Source: Dipylidium caninum (taxonomy: Eukaryota > Platyhelminthes > Cestoda > Cyclophyllidea > Dipylidiidae). Taken from it: a DNA stretch of 64,000 nucleotides. Made by a program: the position numbers and the translations under genes. Below are positions 1 through 13,100 of the stretch, piece after piece; position 1 is the first letter of the stretch; each line of letters starts with the position of its first letter. The notes under the pieces are model-generated. The model worked only from the letters and a program-made list of their open reading frames with translations, ran no database searches and was not told the origin of the DNA. Where the stretch lies: positions 1-64,000 of the forward strand of contig QEYB01001396.1 in the NCBI GenBank assembly GCA_017562135.1, read 5' to 3'.

Positions 1-513
1 AGCTATCTAACGAAGACATACCACACAGAAAGTATATCAGACTGCAGAACATTAGGTAATCAACATAGAGTGCTATTGTAAAAAAAGTTGAGTTTAAACA
101 TAGCTCTGCCAATCGACGTCACATCGTACGTTGAATACAAGGTTTAACTGATAGATGCATCGAAAGTTCGAAAAGTGTTAGGAGAGAAATAAAGCACGGA
201 AAATTTATGCAGTTATGTTCGTGAAATACGGCATTTTAGTTGAAGCCAATGTACCAACAAATTCTCGAAGGCTTTCTATATGCATTACTACGGAATAGAA
301 ACTATTTCTTTCACATCAACGACGTGTCAAAGGTATTCGAAAGCCTAACACTGATTCGTGCTCCCATCTACCGATATGTGCGGACGCCAAGAAACCCTCA
401 TTTAGGACAAAAGCTAGGTGGGTGTTGGGCGTCCCTCTGAGTCTGGCCGCCAATAAGACGCATCGATGAGTGCATCTCCGGTACTCACCACCCACGTTAG
501 AACTCGTTGGGGC
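1..513. other. Non-coding flank
   Basis: I see no convincing coding region here. The longest open frame is under 70 codons and carries no recognisable motif. The right end (about 470-513) resembles the DNA near 4980-5030, the upstream part of the weak duplicate described at 5.1 kb. Confidence 0.5.
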
Positions 514-515
514 TG

Positions 516-521
516 TATAAA
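516..521 (+). promoter_or_regulatory. TATA box of decayed mucin-like copy
   Basis: TATAAA lies about 40 bases upstream of the ATG at 558. This matches the 45-47 base spacing between TATA box and start codon in the intact mucin genes at 16 and 24 kb. Confidence 0.35.
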
Positions 522-557
522 GTAGAGAAGAAGCGGGCTGTATTTGTCACTGCCGTG

Positions 558-833
558 ATGAGTGGCCATGTGCACCTTCTACTTGTTTGGCAATTTTCGT
601 TGTAGTTGCTGTCCAGCAAGTGGGAGTCACTGGCCAACCAGTGATTTAACTACCCAAAAAGATACAACTGACGGTGAACAAAAATGCGCCCCTACACGTC
701 CGGACAAGTTTGAACAGAAAAGTCTACGCACGAAGTGATTCGTCAAAGGAGTTCGCCTCTCCTCTCTTCTATCACACTTTGCTTCATTTCATTCGCAGCT
801 CTCATTCTGCAACTTTCCCTCTAGAGTGTCATT
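558..833 (+). pseudogene. Decayed mucin-like gene
   Basis: I infer that this is a broken relative of the short secreted glycoproteins found later in the window. Near 583-640 one frame reads a hydrophobic stretch (AIFVVVAVQQVG) suitable as a signal peptide. Around 650-700 a second frame is Thr/Asp/Lys-rich. At 754-833 a third frame ends in a hydrophobic tail (SPLLSS then ending FAALILQLSL and a stop), which has the layout of the C-terminal GPI signals at 16 and 24 kb (SPLLPA, ending MLLKLLA). The three parts are in different frames, so at least two frameshifts separate them. A TATA box precedes it at the expected distance. A small multi-exon gene is an alternative reading. Confidence 0.35.
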
Positions 834-3800
834 TCTTCAAAGCTCGCGTCGCACCAACAAACTGTCCTTATATATACACATATTTGTGGATTCACTGCTT
901 GGCGTTTATGGTCGACGTCGCCCGCTAATGGCAGTATCGCGGGTGGTTTTTGTGAAGGGCAAGTTGTTTTTGGCCTGAGGGGACGAGCGGCGTGGGCAAT
1001 TGGGAGGATGAGTGAGTAGTGCCGACTGGCTGTGTTTGTAGAGGGATGAGGAGTGGTGCACAAGGAGAATAACCGGGGGCCGATGAGAACACAAGCGCGA
1101 GTTTAGTAGGCAAGGAAGGGAATGCGATAAGAAGGGCACAACTTCCTTTAATTGCAAAGAGAACCAAAACTGGAATTGGATTGGGCGCAAATAGTACCAG
1201 TAGAATATGAGAGACAACACACCAGATAGGAAGATGTGCTGGTGCGGAACGCAATGGAGTTCCACTTGAAGAAGGGAGAAGAGGAATGGTTTAGCATGTG
1301 GAGGATTCAATTTGTGTGGACAGAGTGGAGAGGGCCGACCGAGGTAATTGGGGAAAATGAGAGGCGAAATCGGAGTTTCGTCGTCGTTGTCGTCTCTATC
1401 TTCCCTTGGGGTAGTGTACGCAATGGTCTCGGTGTTTTGCATCTGAAATTTTTTTGGGAGGCCGCGAGGTATTTGGCGATGACACCATGACGAAGAAAAC
1501 GGCGAACAAGAAGCGGAATGTTCATGAGAATGTCATTGATGTGGGTGCAGAGCGCTGGCTGTTCGGTATAGCTTATTTTATACATGATCGCATGGAATGC
1601 GAAGAACAGTCACGACCATTTGTCAGCGTGGAGTTTTGGTGAATCGGAATCATTGGTGGGATCGGCGATATTAAAGTCGGCGAATTAGGCTCATGGCGAT
1701 GCATCGGGGCGGCTAATAGAAAACTATTCTCCGACGCCGATTAATTCATGCGATGACTTGGAAGTCCTTCACCTGTGAATGGGGGGAAAGTACAGGCTGA
1801 TGGCGGTGGCGTGAAACGCGTTTGGTTGGAAGCATGAGTTCTGGTAAGATTTGAACGCGTTGCCGCCCGTAACTCTGAATGATGAAGTTGAGCAGAGTCT
1901 TGGAGGAAATGAAGCTGTCTCCGGTTGATTAACAGAGAATGCGTTGTCCGTTGAACCGTGTTCCCATGAGAGCAGATGTCATAAGACTAATGAGGCTAGT
2001 GCCATTTGAAACAGCTTTTCGATGCTCGCACATAGGGAGGATTTCAGTGGTATGTTGTAAAATGTGCTTTTATTGTGCATCATAATTATTTCCTCCACAA
2101 TCTGCACACATTTTGGCTGTTTAGATGACCAGTGCTAAAGCAACGCAAGTCATTTTTGTAATGTTTCCACCAAGCCCAGAAAACATAATTACACATTGTC
2201 CCGCCCTGTGTACAGCGTGGGGGCTTCAACAAGTCAGTCGTCGAAATGGTGTTGAAATTATGTGCGGTCCAAATGTGTGCACAAATGCGTGTGTCTTTGT
2301 CTTTTTGTGTGAGTGTGTGTGTGTCTGGTGTTTTTGTGTGGGTATTGGTGTTTTACTTCCGGTGACTAGCGGGGTGTTTGTAAGACCTCGCAGTAATATC
2401 ACAAGCTGTGACATGGTAAGTGTTCGGTTCGGTTGAAGTAGAGATGGTGAGCATTAACACAAAGTCTTTCCACCTAGTAAGTAGATGAAGTAAGTGGAGG
2501 AAGGGTCACATTTACCGCTTAGGCTGCTTCCTTTTGTTGGTCAACCAGAAAATGGAAGGTTGAAGTCGCGTGTAGTTGACGAACAGTGGGCGTTACTTAT
2601 CAACATGCTTATTGTCTCGCGCAGCCCTAACTCAAATCATAGCGCTTGGGACGTGAAGTTGCGTCACCCCGCCATAGCATGGAGAACGTCAAAGGGCATA
2701 TGCTCTGCGTCCACGTCGTGCATCACTCTGGCATCATAACTCGTCCCGTCTGCGCGTGCCTCAACTATCAGCGCGTTGTTTAACCGCCAACTTGCACTGA
2801 ACGGGGCTGTTGGGCGGTGGAATGGCAGGACCGGCGACTCTCTTGATTACAAACTGCTGCGTCAGTGCGCCTATCTCAGACTGTGTTTATATGACGTGCC
2901 CAGTAGTTAACAACTCGAGTATAAAAATATGGCAAGAGAAGCACGTTTGACGATGGGACACGTGGAAAGCTGTGAATTAGCACACGTGCCTATGGGGCAG
3001 GTGTATTCCCGAATGAGGACGTGTGCACCACACTTCGGGGCAATTCAGCTGACAAGGACTGGTCTTGTTCTAGGTGCTATAGCAACCATCATCGTCGGCA
3101 AAGAAAATGCGTGTGTCATGCCGAAGCGATGAAATACGGGATGCATTGTTGAAAGCACTTGTAGGGCAGTGAGTGAGGAGGTGGACTCATAATTCCTTTC
3201 AGCACTGGTTGGCGCTGATTGTAAGATGAATAGTGTGACAACAAGAGAGAAGGAGAAATCTTGCTCAGGTGCTAGATACACTACTCCCTTCATGCTTTGC
3301 CACATGTGCTTTCTAATTGCGGTTGAAGCGGTAGATGGGCAGATTTGTCGTCCTCGTCTGAGGAGGAGACGGTGACAGTGACATGAGGAAGTTGTGAGAT
3401 CACGGTGAGTGGAAAGAGTGGAGAGTGGGCCGTCGCAAAAATTCCCTGCTTGTTCAACATCCATCTACAGGGATTTTATTTACTTATTAAGAGGACAGGC
3501 CATTGCATGCGCGCGATTCACCGTTGGCACGACAAAATGACTCACCGTTCAATATGCGTTATCTACTCGTCTTCTTTGACTGGAGGACAATGAGTAGAGC
3601 CTTAGTGGGAGAGACATCCAACTCGGCGCAAACAAGGTCCTACTGCCTTCACCGATTTCGTGTGCGCGTCTAGCAAACAGCTGTGTCGTCCGAGTGCCCG
3701 GCTGCGCTCTATCGCGCATCGTGTCCACCCCACAATGGCCCAACACCCACTCGACGCCTTCTAGTCGTTCATGACATCTGCACTCGTGCCACTTTATCAT

Positions 3801-4980
3801 CAGTAGAGAAAGTGGCGATCCAGTGAACATGTCCGGGGTTTGTGACGTCGTGCAGAAGGCTACCGGAGTGTGGCACACCAAGAAGCTCATTCCGATGCTA
3901 TGGGACGCTGAAGATATCATGGTAGATTGGTAGACTTTGCGGAAGTGGAGCTCACTTCCATGGGACGCTCTTGTACGTGCGCGGACTTGAGACTGGATAG
4001 TCACGATACAAGGCGCTTTTTCACTTGTCATTTCACGTTAAGTCAATTTCGGGACGAACGTTAAGCGATGGTTATCTGGCGTTCGGCAGATGGGTGTAAG
4101 CTATTTGACACGATATCGATGTCACTCCGACTTTTATGGAACTCGTTGAGTAGTAGGAAGCCGGTTACAATGTGGCGCCGGCTTGAAGGTTAAGAAGTGA
4201 GAATGAAGAGAAGATGGTGAAGAGTATAAAGCGACTGACAAGCCACCACCTACCGCTGTATCTGCATTGATCCACGCATTTCCAGAATGCGCACAAAGTG
4301 GGTCATGTCGTCGTAACCCCACGTTTATTTTAACTACGGCTTTTCGGTGATCGCGTTTGGCGGCGAGACATGTTAAAATTGTCGCAATTGCATATCTTCT
4401 TTGAAACAAGTGGGAATCGAACAACGAGTATGTCACTTGAACAAATCTCCCCATGATGTTAGTGCTTTGTTACTACTAACCCTTGTTTGACTGAACGAAA
4501 GTATGGCGCGCGTGAACCATCCAGTGGGTGGATGCAAACACGGAATAGAGCCCTTCTGGCTCAAATCCAGTGCATCCTCTATTGTCTTAGGGAAGAATCA
4601 TTTGACAAAAGGGCTCATGCGCATTCGACTGCGTCTATTCCTCACGCTAGACGCGGAGCAAAATGGGCCACGGAGTTGCAGTGGAATGTAGGTATCCTCC
4701 TTCCATCGGTCCACTGACACGCCACTTCGAGTGCTGCTGCCATGAGTACTAATTAAGTAGGTGTGAATTTAATTACGGATATGGAGGGAAATGACGGCAT
4801 AATGGAGGAGTTCTCTTCACTCACACTACCTTGCGATATTCGCTGAAATGGCGAGTGTACGCCATATTCAATTCTGTTCGAAAGAGACGTGCACGCAAGT
4901 GAAATCTTCATTTGAGTAGAAGGAAATGAACGTCGGCGCATGCGTCAACAGGCGCACCATCGAGGAGTTGTGCAGAGTGC
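834..4980. other. Non-coding, no recognised gene
   Basis: Open frames up to about 180 codons occur on both strands, for example 906-1442 minus. None shows a domain, signal peptide or duplicate with conserved frame, and stop-to-stop runs of this size are expected several times by chance in 64 kb of six-frame sequence. The only clear structure is the TG-rich tract at 2288-2345. Confidence 0.5.
2288..2345. repeat. TG-rich microsatellite
   Basis: Interrupted GT/TTG runs on the plus strand with a central uninterrupted GTGTGTGTGTGT tract. Confidence 0.75.
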
Positions 4981-5033
4981 ATTACTAGTAATCACCCACA
5001 CGTTAGACTAGACGCACATATCATAAGATAGAC

Positions 5034-5077
5034 GAAGGAGAAGGAGAAGGAGAAGGAGAAGAAAAGGGAGAAGGGAG
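5034..5077. repeat. GAAGGA purine microsatellite
   Basis: Repeated GAAGGA hexamers degrade into AAGGGAG at the right end. The tract is all purine on the plus strand. It lies just upstream of the weak duplicate of the 0.56 kb mucin-like relic. Confidence 0.8.
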
Positions 5078-5079
5078 TT

Positions 5080-5200
5080 GTTCATATGCATGAACATAAT
5101 GGGTGTCCTGTGCACTTTCTACTTATGGTCTCTATTTTGTAGCTGATGCCCCCAAGGGGACCAAGGGAGTCACTCCGCAAATGGATTATTCAAGCAGCCA
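5080..5200 (+). pseudogene. Weak copy of the 5' part of the 0.56 kb mucin-like relic
   Basis: The segment around 5109-5190 aligns with 568-650. Both share TGTGCAC, then TTCTACTT, an ATTTT-rich stretch, and GGGAGTCACT followed by a similar tail. The part around 5034-5090 also resembles the upstream region of the first copy. A continuous frame runs 5103-5291 but begins at GTG, and I cannot find a hydrophobic C-terminal tail as in the first copy. I read it as a duplicated remnant rather than a working gene. Confidence 0.25.
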
Positions 5201-5291
5201 ACTAAGTGGAGCGGTGATGATTCCCCTGATTCATGTTAAATGTGCTCTGACTGTTGTGCGCAATCGCTTTACGAATTGTGAGTGCCACTGA

Positions 5292-8200
5292 CGAAATGCC
5301 ACCTCTTCCCTTCTCCTCTCCATCGCGCGTCCCTCCAAGTTCTCCATTAGCTTCAAGCTTCTGCTCACAAATGCGTTCATTCTGCCCTGCTAGTCTGTTG
5401 GAGTGGTTCTAAGGATGGCTCGCCACTAGTCTCCTCTGTGAAGTCCTGATCCACTAGGAGAGGAGTGCCTCAAGGTCTTCCAGGAGTTTGTGAACCAAAT
5501 GCTGGAAGTATTTGCGGTCGGTGTGGAATGTCTACCTTGGTGGCGGTCAAAGAGACGTTGGTGCGCCTACAATCCTCTGCCGGTGGGTTAAGTATTAACC
5601 ATGCAGAGGATGACGGTGATACATCATTGCGTGTGCTGAGCGGTCTCAGTACAAGAGAGAAGTCTGTCACCTGGTGGAGATTGAGAGTGAAAACCATGTC
5701 TGTTAGCCTGTAAGCAAACCTCGTGCTACTTTAACCCATATGCGCTGGCATTGGGATGACGTCACACTTTGCCGGAAGGTCATAAATGTTGCGAAGTGTT
5801 AATTGTGCAAAGTGCGTGCTTCATTGATGTCGAGTGTGTTCCCGCCACCTCGTTAAGACGTCAAACGATGCCGCCTTTATACGGATACCTTGAGAACGGT
5901 AAGTTCCCACACCGATTATGAATGCATTCTGGGTCTCCTTATTAATTGGCAGCGTGAGGCCAGAACTATGTCCGCATCAATGTTGGTTAGGTCCAAATTC
6001 GTTTGTTATTTTCACCGTGGTTGTGGTTGAAACAGAGAATTCGTAACGCCAGCTTTCGAACGACTGTGACTGTGGCCGTTCATATTGTGCCACGAAGTGT
6101 CAGATGGTCGTCGCTTTTGCAAGTAGCTAAATCGTATTACCGGATGAGGCAGTTGGGCCTCTCAAGATTGTGAGTGCTTTTCAATGGCTCCATGTTTTGT
6201 CTCCAGATCACATAACGCAACTCAGTTGAAAGTGGATGTCGAAACGAAGTTCTTGAGCCCACCTTTCATTGAAGACAATCTTTACATGCTCGTTGCCACT
6301 TGTGTGACGATGAGGTTGTCCTATCTTGCTCTGTCACTTCCGATTTTGAGATAAAATACACTTATTTCTTTTCGCGTTCTTACATCCACATATTTGCGAC
6401 ATCTTTGTCTTTTGCCGCGGGCATATCCTTCACCGCATCTTGTGTCAATGCGAAGTTCGCCTCATTACTTTTGACTTCACCTTGTCAATTGCCTTCCTAC
6501 TTGCCGTATTAGAAATACAACAGCTTCGCCGAACACTGATGATATTTTCTAATGCCTAATGCTTATTCTGCTCTGCGACAAAATTCACCTCCTTCATCTG
6601 TGGTGGCAAAGCTGCGCCGTGTTAACAGGGTGAGGGCTTGGTGGGATGCAGTTATCAGAGTTGACCCAAAAATTACAAGCCCTGTATTTTACGAACTAGC
6701 ATGATACATGCAAGTGGATACGTGAAATGGAACAAACTCATTCCTACAATACGCTGTGATATTTTGCACAATGTCGGGTGCCCTTATGAGGTCAGGGGGA
6801 ATTAACGATTATCCGAGTTCGCCAGGAATGAGCCGGCAAGTAAGCATTGGGAGTGCGGAAAGAAGACATCTGGGACCACGCATAGGTGATGTTTCGCATC
6901 ACCTCTACTAACTTGGCCACTTAATGCAAATTGAAGTCCTGGTGATGAACGACCAAAGTGTCGCTGAAGCCTCTGTAGACAAAGGAATTCGTTGGGTGAT
7001 GTTAAAACCGAATGAGGTGTGGACAGCCTCGGTCTTCCCAAAGGAATAATCATTCAGTCGTGAGTGGCTGAGTGTAGGCCCTCGTGAAAATTGTGCATCT
7101 CCACTCTTCTTGTTCACCCTGTATTAGCCAAATACAATAATGAGTGCACTTCCATGCCGCTTAGAGCCTGCCTCGTGTTAACGAGCTACGCTGGCGTAAT
7201 TGCCCATTGGTGGGTGTGTCCCCCAATAAATCTTCCAATCACCCAAAGGCCTCGTCAGTAGTGCCACATCATGGTAGTCTATGTGATTAGACGTTGACAG
7301 CCAAGTGTTGTTATGTTGTTGGTGGGTGAAATAGCTGCCTTCTATTGGAAGAGCACACAATTGTTGCTCGTGTCTCTACTTTAGAGAGTACTGACCTGCC
7401 AGAGTGGAGAGTTGTGGGAAAGGCGTGCTAAGTGCACAGCACGTAGACTCTTGAAAAGCAACCATTGCTGAAAGACCTCGTCGAGTCTTCGCGTCTGTTG
7501 CGATTGGACGAGAGAGCGGGAGGTATACCATAATCTGGAAACTGCATTTGCGTAAGCAGTGGGTTGCGAAGAAGAATTAAGTTGTACTTCGCAAACTTGG
7601 TCACCCAGTTGGGCATGTATTGTTGCCTTATTAAGTAGGAGGAAAGGTAGGGTGGGCTCTACTCTGCTCTACTCTACTCTACTCTACTCAACATACCGCA
7701 CAATTGACATTTACACTCGTCTGTCCACTTACCATGTCTGGTATTAATACGCTGTCTTAGGGAAAGTAGAGAAGAGAGGCGCAGTAGGTGGCAAATGCTG
7801 TCATTGACATTGGTGGTGATAAGCGCATTTAGGATTTATGCCTCAGTATACCAACTTCAGTTAAGGTAAAACAAAAGCACAACTCTTTCAGATGAATCAA
7901 CTAAGACGGCGACAAGAGAACTGTGACTAAATGTGAAGTAGAGGAGTTGATCTTAATTAATCTGGTAACTTGGGAGAAGGTCAGTTGGGAATGAAAAGGA
8001 AAAAGTGAGGCGCCGACAGGTAGGATTTGTAAACATTGCATGGCAAAAGGAAATGGCATGGAATGAAGGGAATGGAAATGGGGTCTTCAATGAAAATGTA
8101 TTGAGATCGCGTGAAACGTCCTTCAATCAACACATCTGCCGCTTCCCCTCATTCATCAAAGTCATTCCACACAAACAATTTCTTGCAAATAAAAAGCCTT

Positions 8201-9975
8201 CCGAGAATTCGTGTTTCATTTTCATCACTTCCGCGTTTTTCGAATCCGCCCAATGGAATTCTGCTTCGTATGCAACATTCATTAGGGCATTTCCACTCAT
8301 CTTTTGCAAAGCAGTCAGTTTGTATGATATGAGCAGTCCACGACTCTCAAAATGCAGCGTTCGCAAATGGGAAACGTTTGATCATTTCACGTATTTTCGT
8401 CTAGTTGCACAATCACAACAAGTTAGACCTGGCAAATGCGGCTTGACTTAATTCTGTGCCGAGTCTCTGAACGTAAGGTGTCGAGTGGGGGCGCATCTAC
8501 TCTGACAACGAGTGTGGAGTGGTTTCCTATTGCGAAGAAAGGGGGCAATACTTGTAACGTGTCATCGATGAAACTTTGTCAACTGCCTTCATGATGGCTG
8601 GAATGGAGGGGCGTGTGCTGCTGGAATCGTTTTTGCCACACACGGCCTTGTTGAAATAAGAAGGGAAAGGACTTGTTTGCGTTCCCAATGGTGCGACAAG
8701 TGAGCTCAGTTAAGCCGACAAGGATTTAGTTCTAGTGCGAATTTGCCTCAAGTGGAGAGGTTTTTAAGAGCTCCTCAACCTCGTTGACAGATGAGAATCA
8801 AAGAGAGTAGAGAGGATGGAGTTATCACACAGCTCCTAGGTGGCACTCTCTATAGAATGAAATAGTAACCTTGAGACGGTCACACTCCCACCCATATTAA
8901 TTCCTCGGCAGCCTTGAAGCATGGAACTGTGAGCAGAATGTGAAATTACGGAACTTTTGGTAAATCGAAGGCCCCACTTAGAAAGAAGGCCACTACTTTC
9001 TTAGTCTTTCTCTTTCTTATTTTTGAGAATCAATTAACGCAAATGTGAGCCTCAACTGCAAGAGCCAGAGGCAATGGAAGCAAATTCATGGATGCATCCA
9101 AATTCATTCTGTCATGACCCCGTTTCGCCAGGTCCGATTATATTAATGCCATCTTTACTTTCACTTCCCATATGCCACATGACCGTTCTGCCAACCTCTC
9201 ATGGGCAGCAGAGGGTAGGCTGATCTAACGTACATGAGACAGTTTATTATCCCCTCGTGGAAACTGGTCGCCTATCGCTGAGTATGCGGGATAGCTGACC
9301 TTCTTTTTGTCGATTCAACTAATTTGCTGACAGTGTGGCAATAGCATGGTGCCTCATAACGCGGAAAATGCCTTCTTACTGAATGATCGTTAAAGTAGTG
9401 ATACACGTTGCAACCGGAGTAACACTGAGAGTGTGTTATGATTACAATGCTTGTTCGAGTCATGAGTACACGGTGGGCACCCAGAATTCTGTGTCTGCTC
9501 CACTTTGGCCATTCCGTCGACGAGCACTCTCAGAGTAAGTCTAGCAAATTCTCCATTGCCACTTGTCTGAGTCCTTTAAGGGTTGCCCAGCTTGTAAGGT
9601 AGAGGTCTGCATAGACTCTGAGGTGTGGTGTTGACACAGAAGTTGAGTTCAAGCTGTTCGAGCATGACATACCACTATTTTTGACTTTGTGGGTATCGCT
9701 GCGAACCCTGCTGAGGGATATGGATTTGTGGACGAGGATTAATAGTGTGGGGAACAGAAACCATGTAGTGCTTCGACAAGGGCTATATGGCGCCTGAACT
9801 TTCTCCAGCATTTCTCCTATGCTAACCTAACGCATGTAAACATTGCGTGTGTGGGTGGAGAAGAGTGATTATGCTAAAGTGGACACTAGCAAATAGAATG
9901 GATGATATTTATTCCACTATTCCTGCTATTTGGCGCCACTTCTCCTGTAAACTTGACTGCATAACACGAAATGAG
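5292..9975. other. Non-coding, no recognised gene
   Basis: Open frames reach about 148 codons (8005-8451 plus, starting at GTG) and about 93 codons (9530-9811 minus). I recognise no motif in any of them and found no duplicate copy that would test coding constraint. The CTCTA microsatellite lies at 7657-7689. Confidence 0.5.
7657..7689. repeat. CTCTA pentamer microsatellite
   Basis: About six tandem CTCTA units with one CTCTG variant. Confidence 0.8.
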
Positions 9976-10161
9976 ATGACAGGAATCTGCATTGTCTGCA
10001 TGTTGGCAATGAGCAGTTTGTCACATACAGTCAAGAGCGGGAATGGCAATAATACGAAGATTGAATGTGCAGACACGGCATCCCAGTTGTTCTCAGGTGA
10101 GAATAACCTAATTAGCCCTCTTGCTTGTGAAAGCTCTTCAAAGCCATTTCCATGGTGTCAG
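9976..10161 (+). CDS. Possible first exon of a small secreted Cys-rich protein
   Basis: From the ATG at 9976 the frame gives 62 residues. An N-terminal hydrophobic stretch (MTGICIVCMLAMSSLS) looks like a signal peptide. It is followed by a hydrophilic Asn/Ser-rich part with an NNT sequon and further cysteines (IEC, LAC, PWC). The frame reaches CAG followed at 10162 by GTAATG, a good splice-donor match in phase 0, and the reading frame stops soon after. A TATTTATT motif lies about 70 bases upstream. I did not find a second exon and do not recognise the family. The open frame continues upstream of 9976, so the start is chosen only because it exposes the signal peptide. It could be chance. Confidence 0.25.
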
Positions 10162-13100
10162 GTAATGATAAGGCTTTGAAATTTATAATTTCTATCTACG
10201 GAGTTTTAAGGGTGGAGCTTTTAAGGACTTAATGCGGCCACAGCCGAAAGACCGTGTAAACACTGGTCTCTGTCTCCTGGAATAGAGAAGTGGAAGACGA
10301 GAACCTAATTTGCATTTACTCCTGTTATGCGGTGAAGCGAACCGAGTTAATAAAGTGGTAACATTGTTGGGACGTTTGAGTTGTGGATGTGCAAAGTCGA
10401 GAGTCTCCACTTCTCGACCAGTCGGTAACCATTTGCTCGTGACAGGCAGGATATTGAACAAGCACTCAGCATTCCCTCGTTACCACATACTCGCCTCTCA
10501 ATCTTTACCACTCACCTTCATCACTGTCGCCAATCTACGAGATTAACCCGGTGGAACGTGGCTGTTCCCACTGGCCAGTGTCAGGATGTTAACGCAGAGG
10601 TTGATATGGAGCCATGTAACTACTGTAGAGGTATTACTGTTTGTCTTTATCCCCGGTGTCATTGGCGGCATTTGTGAGCAGTATTTTCATGAAAGCACGA
10701 GTGTGCAAGTCTGAGTTAACACCTCCATGAGAAGCCGACATCGTGAATTATTTGTGGCGGTGGTTTCGCTCCACGCAGTGTTCAGCAAGATATCACGTTA
10801 AGACAGTTTCTGGCTCTTTCTAAAATATCACTGAGGCATATGAAAGTTTGATTATCAGTTGCACGAATGAATTTCCACTCGAGCATTTATTCAAATTAAA
10901 ATATTGTGAGTTATAAGAGTTGCAAGATGAAGTCTTATCTGGCATTTTGCTTGGGACAGGCCTTCTTCCTGCGACCACTGTGAATAGTAAGGCAGGTTTC
11001 TGTTGTCGCTGATGTGGTGCTGTCGAAGATGATAAAATGTATGAGGTGGCAGGCGATTTCATCTGGGTGCACCACTTAGTTAGCATGTTTGTTATGAATG
11101 CAGACAAATGACTAAAGCGCAAAAATGAAAAAGACTGAGTTGCTTGACAGCAATTGAAGACTGGTCACTCACAGAGAGGTGAGCATCTGGATTTCCAGCA
11201 TCTGAAGCACCTTATAAAGTGCAGTGTGAGTTGATCTTCACAGACGCACTCGAGGATGGGGAAAGGGGAGAAATGAGCTTATTTGAGTAGCAGTGAAGTA
11301 CACTTCAGACGTGATGTAAGTCTGTGAGGCAGAAATCAGAAATTGATGGTTGATTTGTAAATGAAATGCACAATCGCGACTGGCATGTGTGAGCTTCCGT
11401 AATAAATGATGAGGTCGTGAGAACGGTTTCTATGCAGAGAAATGCAGGCTGATAAGTCAACCAGTAATTTCCCGGCATCTCGAACAGGTAGCCAGTAGCC
11501 TTTGCGTCAATAGTGGCAGAATGCTCGATGTGCTGAAGTATCTTTATTTGGCAATTTTCATTTTCACGCAAACCTTCCCTTTCTGATTATGAAGCTGATG
11601 AGACCAGTGTGCGGACATCATTGTTTGTTCATTTGTACTTCCGAAAGTTGGCACCCAAAGTGTTTACAAATGAGGGAAAATCGAAAGTCAAGGTGTGTGC
11701 CACGGAGAAAATGAGTGATGGATCGGCAGAGGGAGAGGGATTTTGGGAAACGTATATGTGCTCTCCATACTGTGGTATAGTATATCGCTTCGAAAAGATA
11801 ATTAGACGTTGAATTCGTAAATTTATGTGCTCTTCTCTTAATAAGCTTACTTCGAATGTTGTATCTACGAGTGTTGTCAAAATGTGGCTCCCTGAAGAAC
11901 AGACGATACGATGAGTGGGCAAAGTTGGTTCACATAAACAGGAGGCTTACTTTATGATTCGGGAGTTAACATGATGTATAGACCAAGTATCAAGTGTGGG
12001 TCATTCGGTGCAAGTATCCCCATTAATGAGCGTCAAATATTAGTTCAAACAACTCTTTTCTCCGAGATGTGTAAGTCGGAAACGAACACCAACTAATGTC
12101 ATAACCGGTTGTTTGCGAGTTTTAAAATATAACGTCGATGGTTCATCACGTATCGCTCGTGAAAATGGGACATTCATATGTGAAATACGCTTGTGTGGTC
12201 ACTGACATTGCTATACGAATGGCCGAAGAGAATTGACTCTCGTCTGCGATTAATTAAGGCGTCCAGGAAGTGGTGTTCACTGGGCAGGAGGTGTGGATTT
12301 AAACAGCTACCTAAGAGCTCATCAAGCCAAACCGAACAAATGAGGGTTTTAACAGCGAAAGAGGTATTAATCTGGTTTAAGATTGACGTTTTCTCCATTC
12401 CACATTTTATTCTCAAATTACGACAGTTGCAGCAAACACTGAAGACATCACTTTCCGATTCAACATGGAGAAGATGAAAGGCAAGTATTTGTCAATATAA
12501 CAGCTACGCTATTTGAAACAGCATCGAGATGGCAGCTTTGCCAGTGCGTCCTTTCATTTTCCGTCATTTGCTGTCGCATCCCAAATGCATGTGTTTGTGG
12601 CGCGCGGTTCTTGCAAGACGAAGCATGGCGGATCAGGGAAGTTTGTTACGCATCACATTTCACATCCATTAAGCTATGTTGCAGCACAGCAATATTCTCA
12701 CGACAACCGCCGGTATTCACGGCTTTAAGGTGTGGATTAGCTTTTTACGAGATGTCGAGATAACGGATGGATTAAACTGCCACCACAACGCATTCGTAAT
12801 TGGTCCACTTTTGTGAAAGATACAGGTCACAATTGTAGGCGGCTAATGTGGATTTCAGACAAAAGGGCAACGAAGCTATCTCCAAGGTGGTCCCTTCACG
12901 CCAGCTCGTAATGAATTTTCATAAACGCACAATTCTCAAGTGAAATCATTGCTCGATCTCCCCAACAGAACACTTCTCCACGAAACACCTCGTCTCCTCG
13001 TCGCCTCGTCGCCTCGTCGCAAACGCGACTGCTTAACGCGTATAGCACGGTGAGAAGAGGTCCGCTAACCTCGTCCATTGGCAAGCAACTATTCTTCACT

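Noticed and set aside
906..1442. 178-codon minus-strand open frame, the longest in the window
   Set aside because: Low-complexity composition, no domain or signal, no duplicate to test coding constraint, and a length compatible with chance in this much sequence.
4395..4430. TTCGATTCCCAC on the minus strand, like a tRNA T-arm
   Set aside because: The T-stem does not pair and no cloverleaf could be drawn around it.
8005..8451. 148-codon plus-strand frame
   Set aside because: Starts at GTG, no motif, no conserved copy; chance length.
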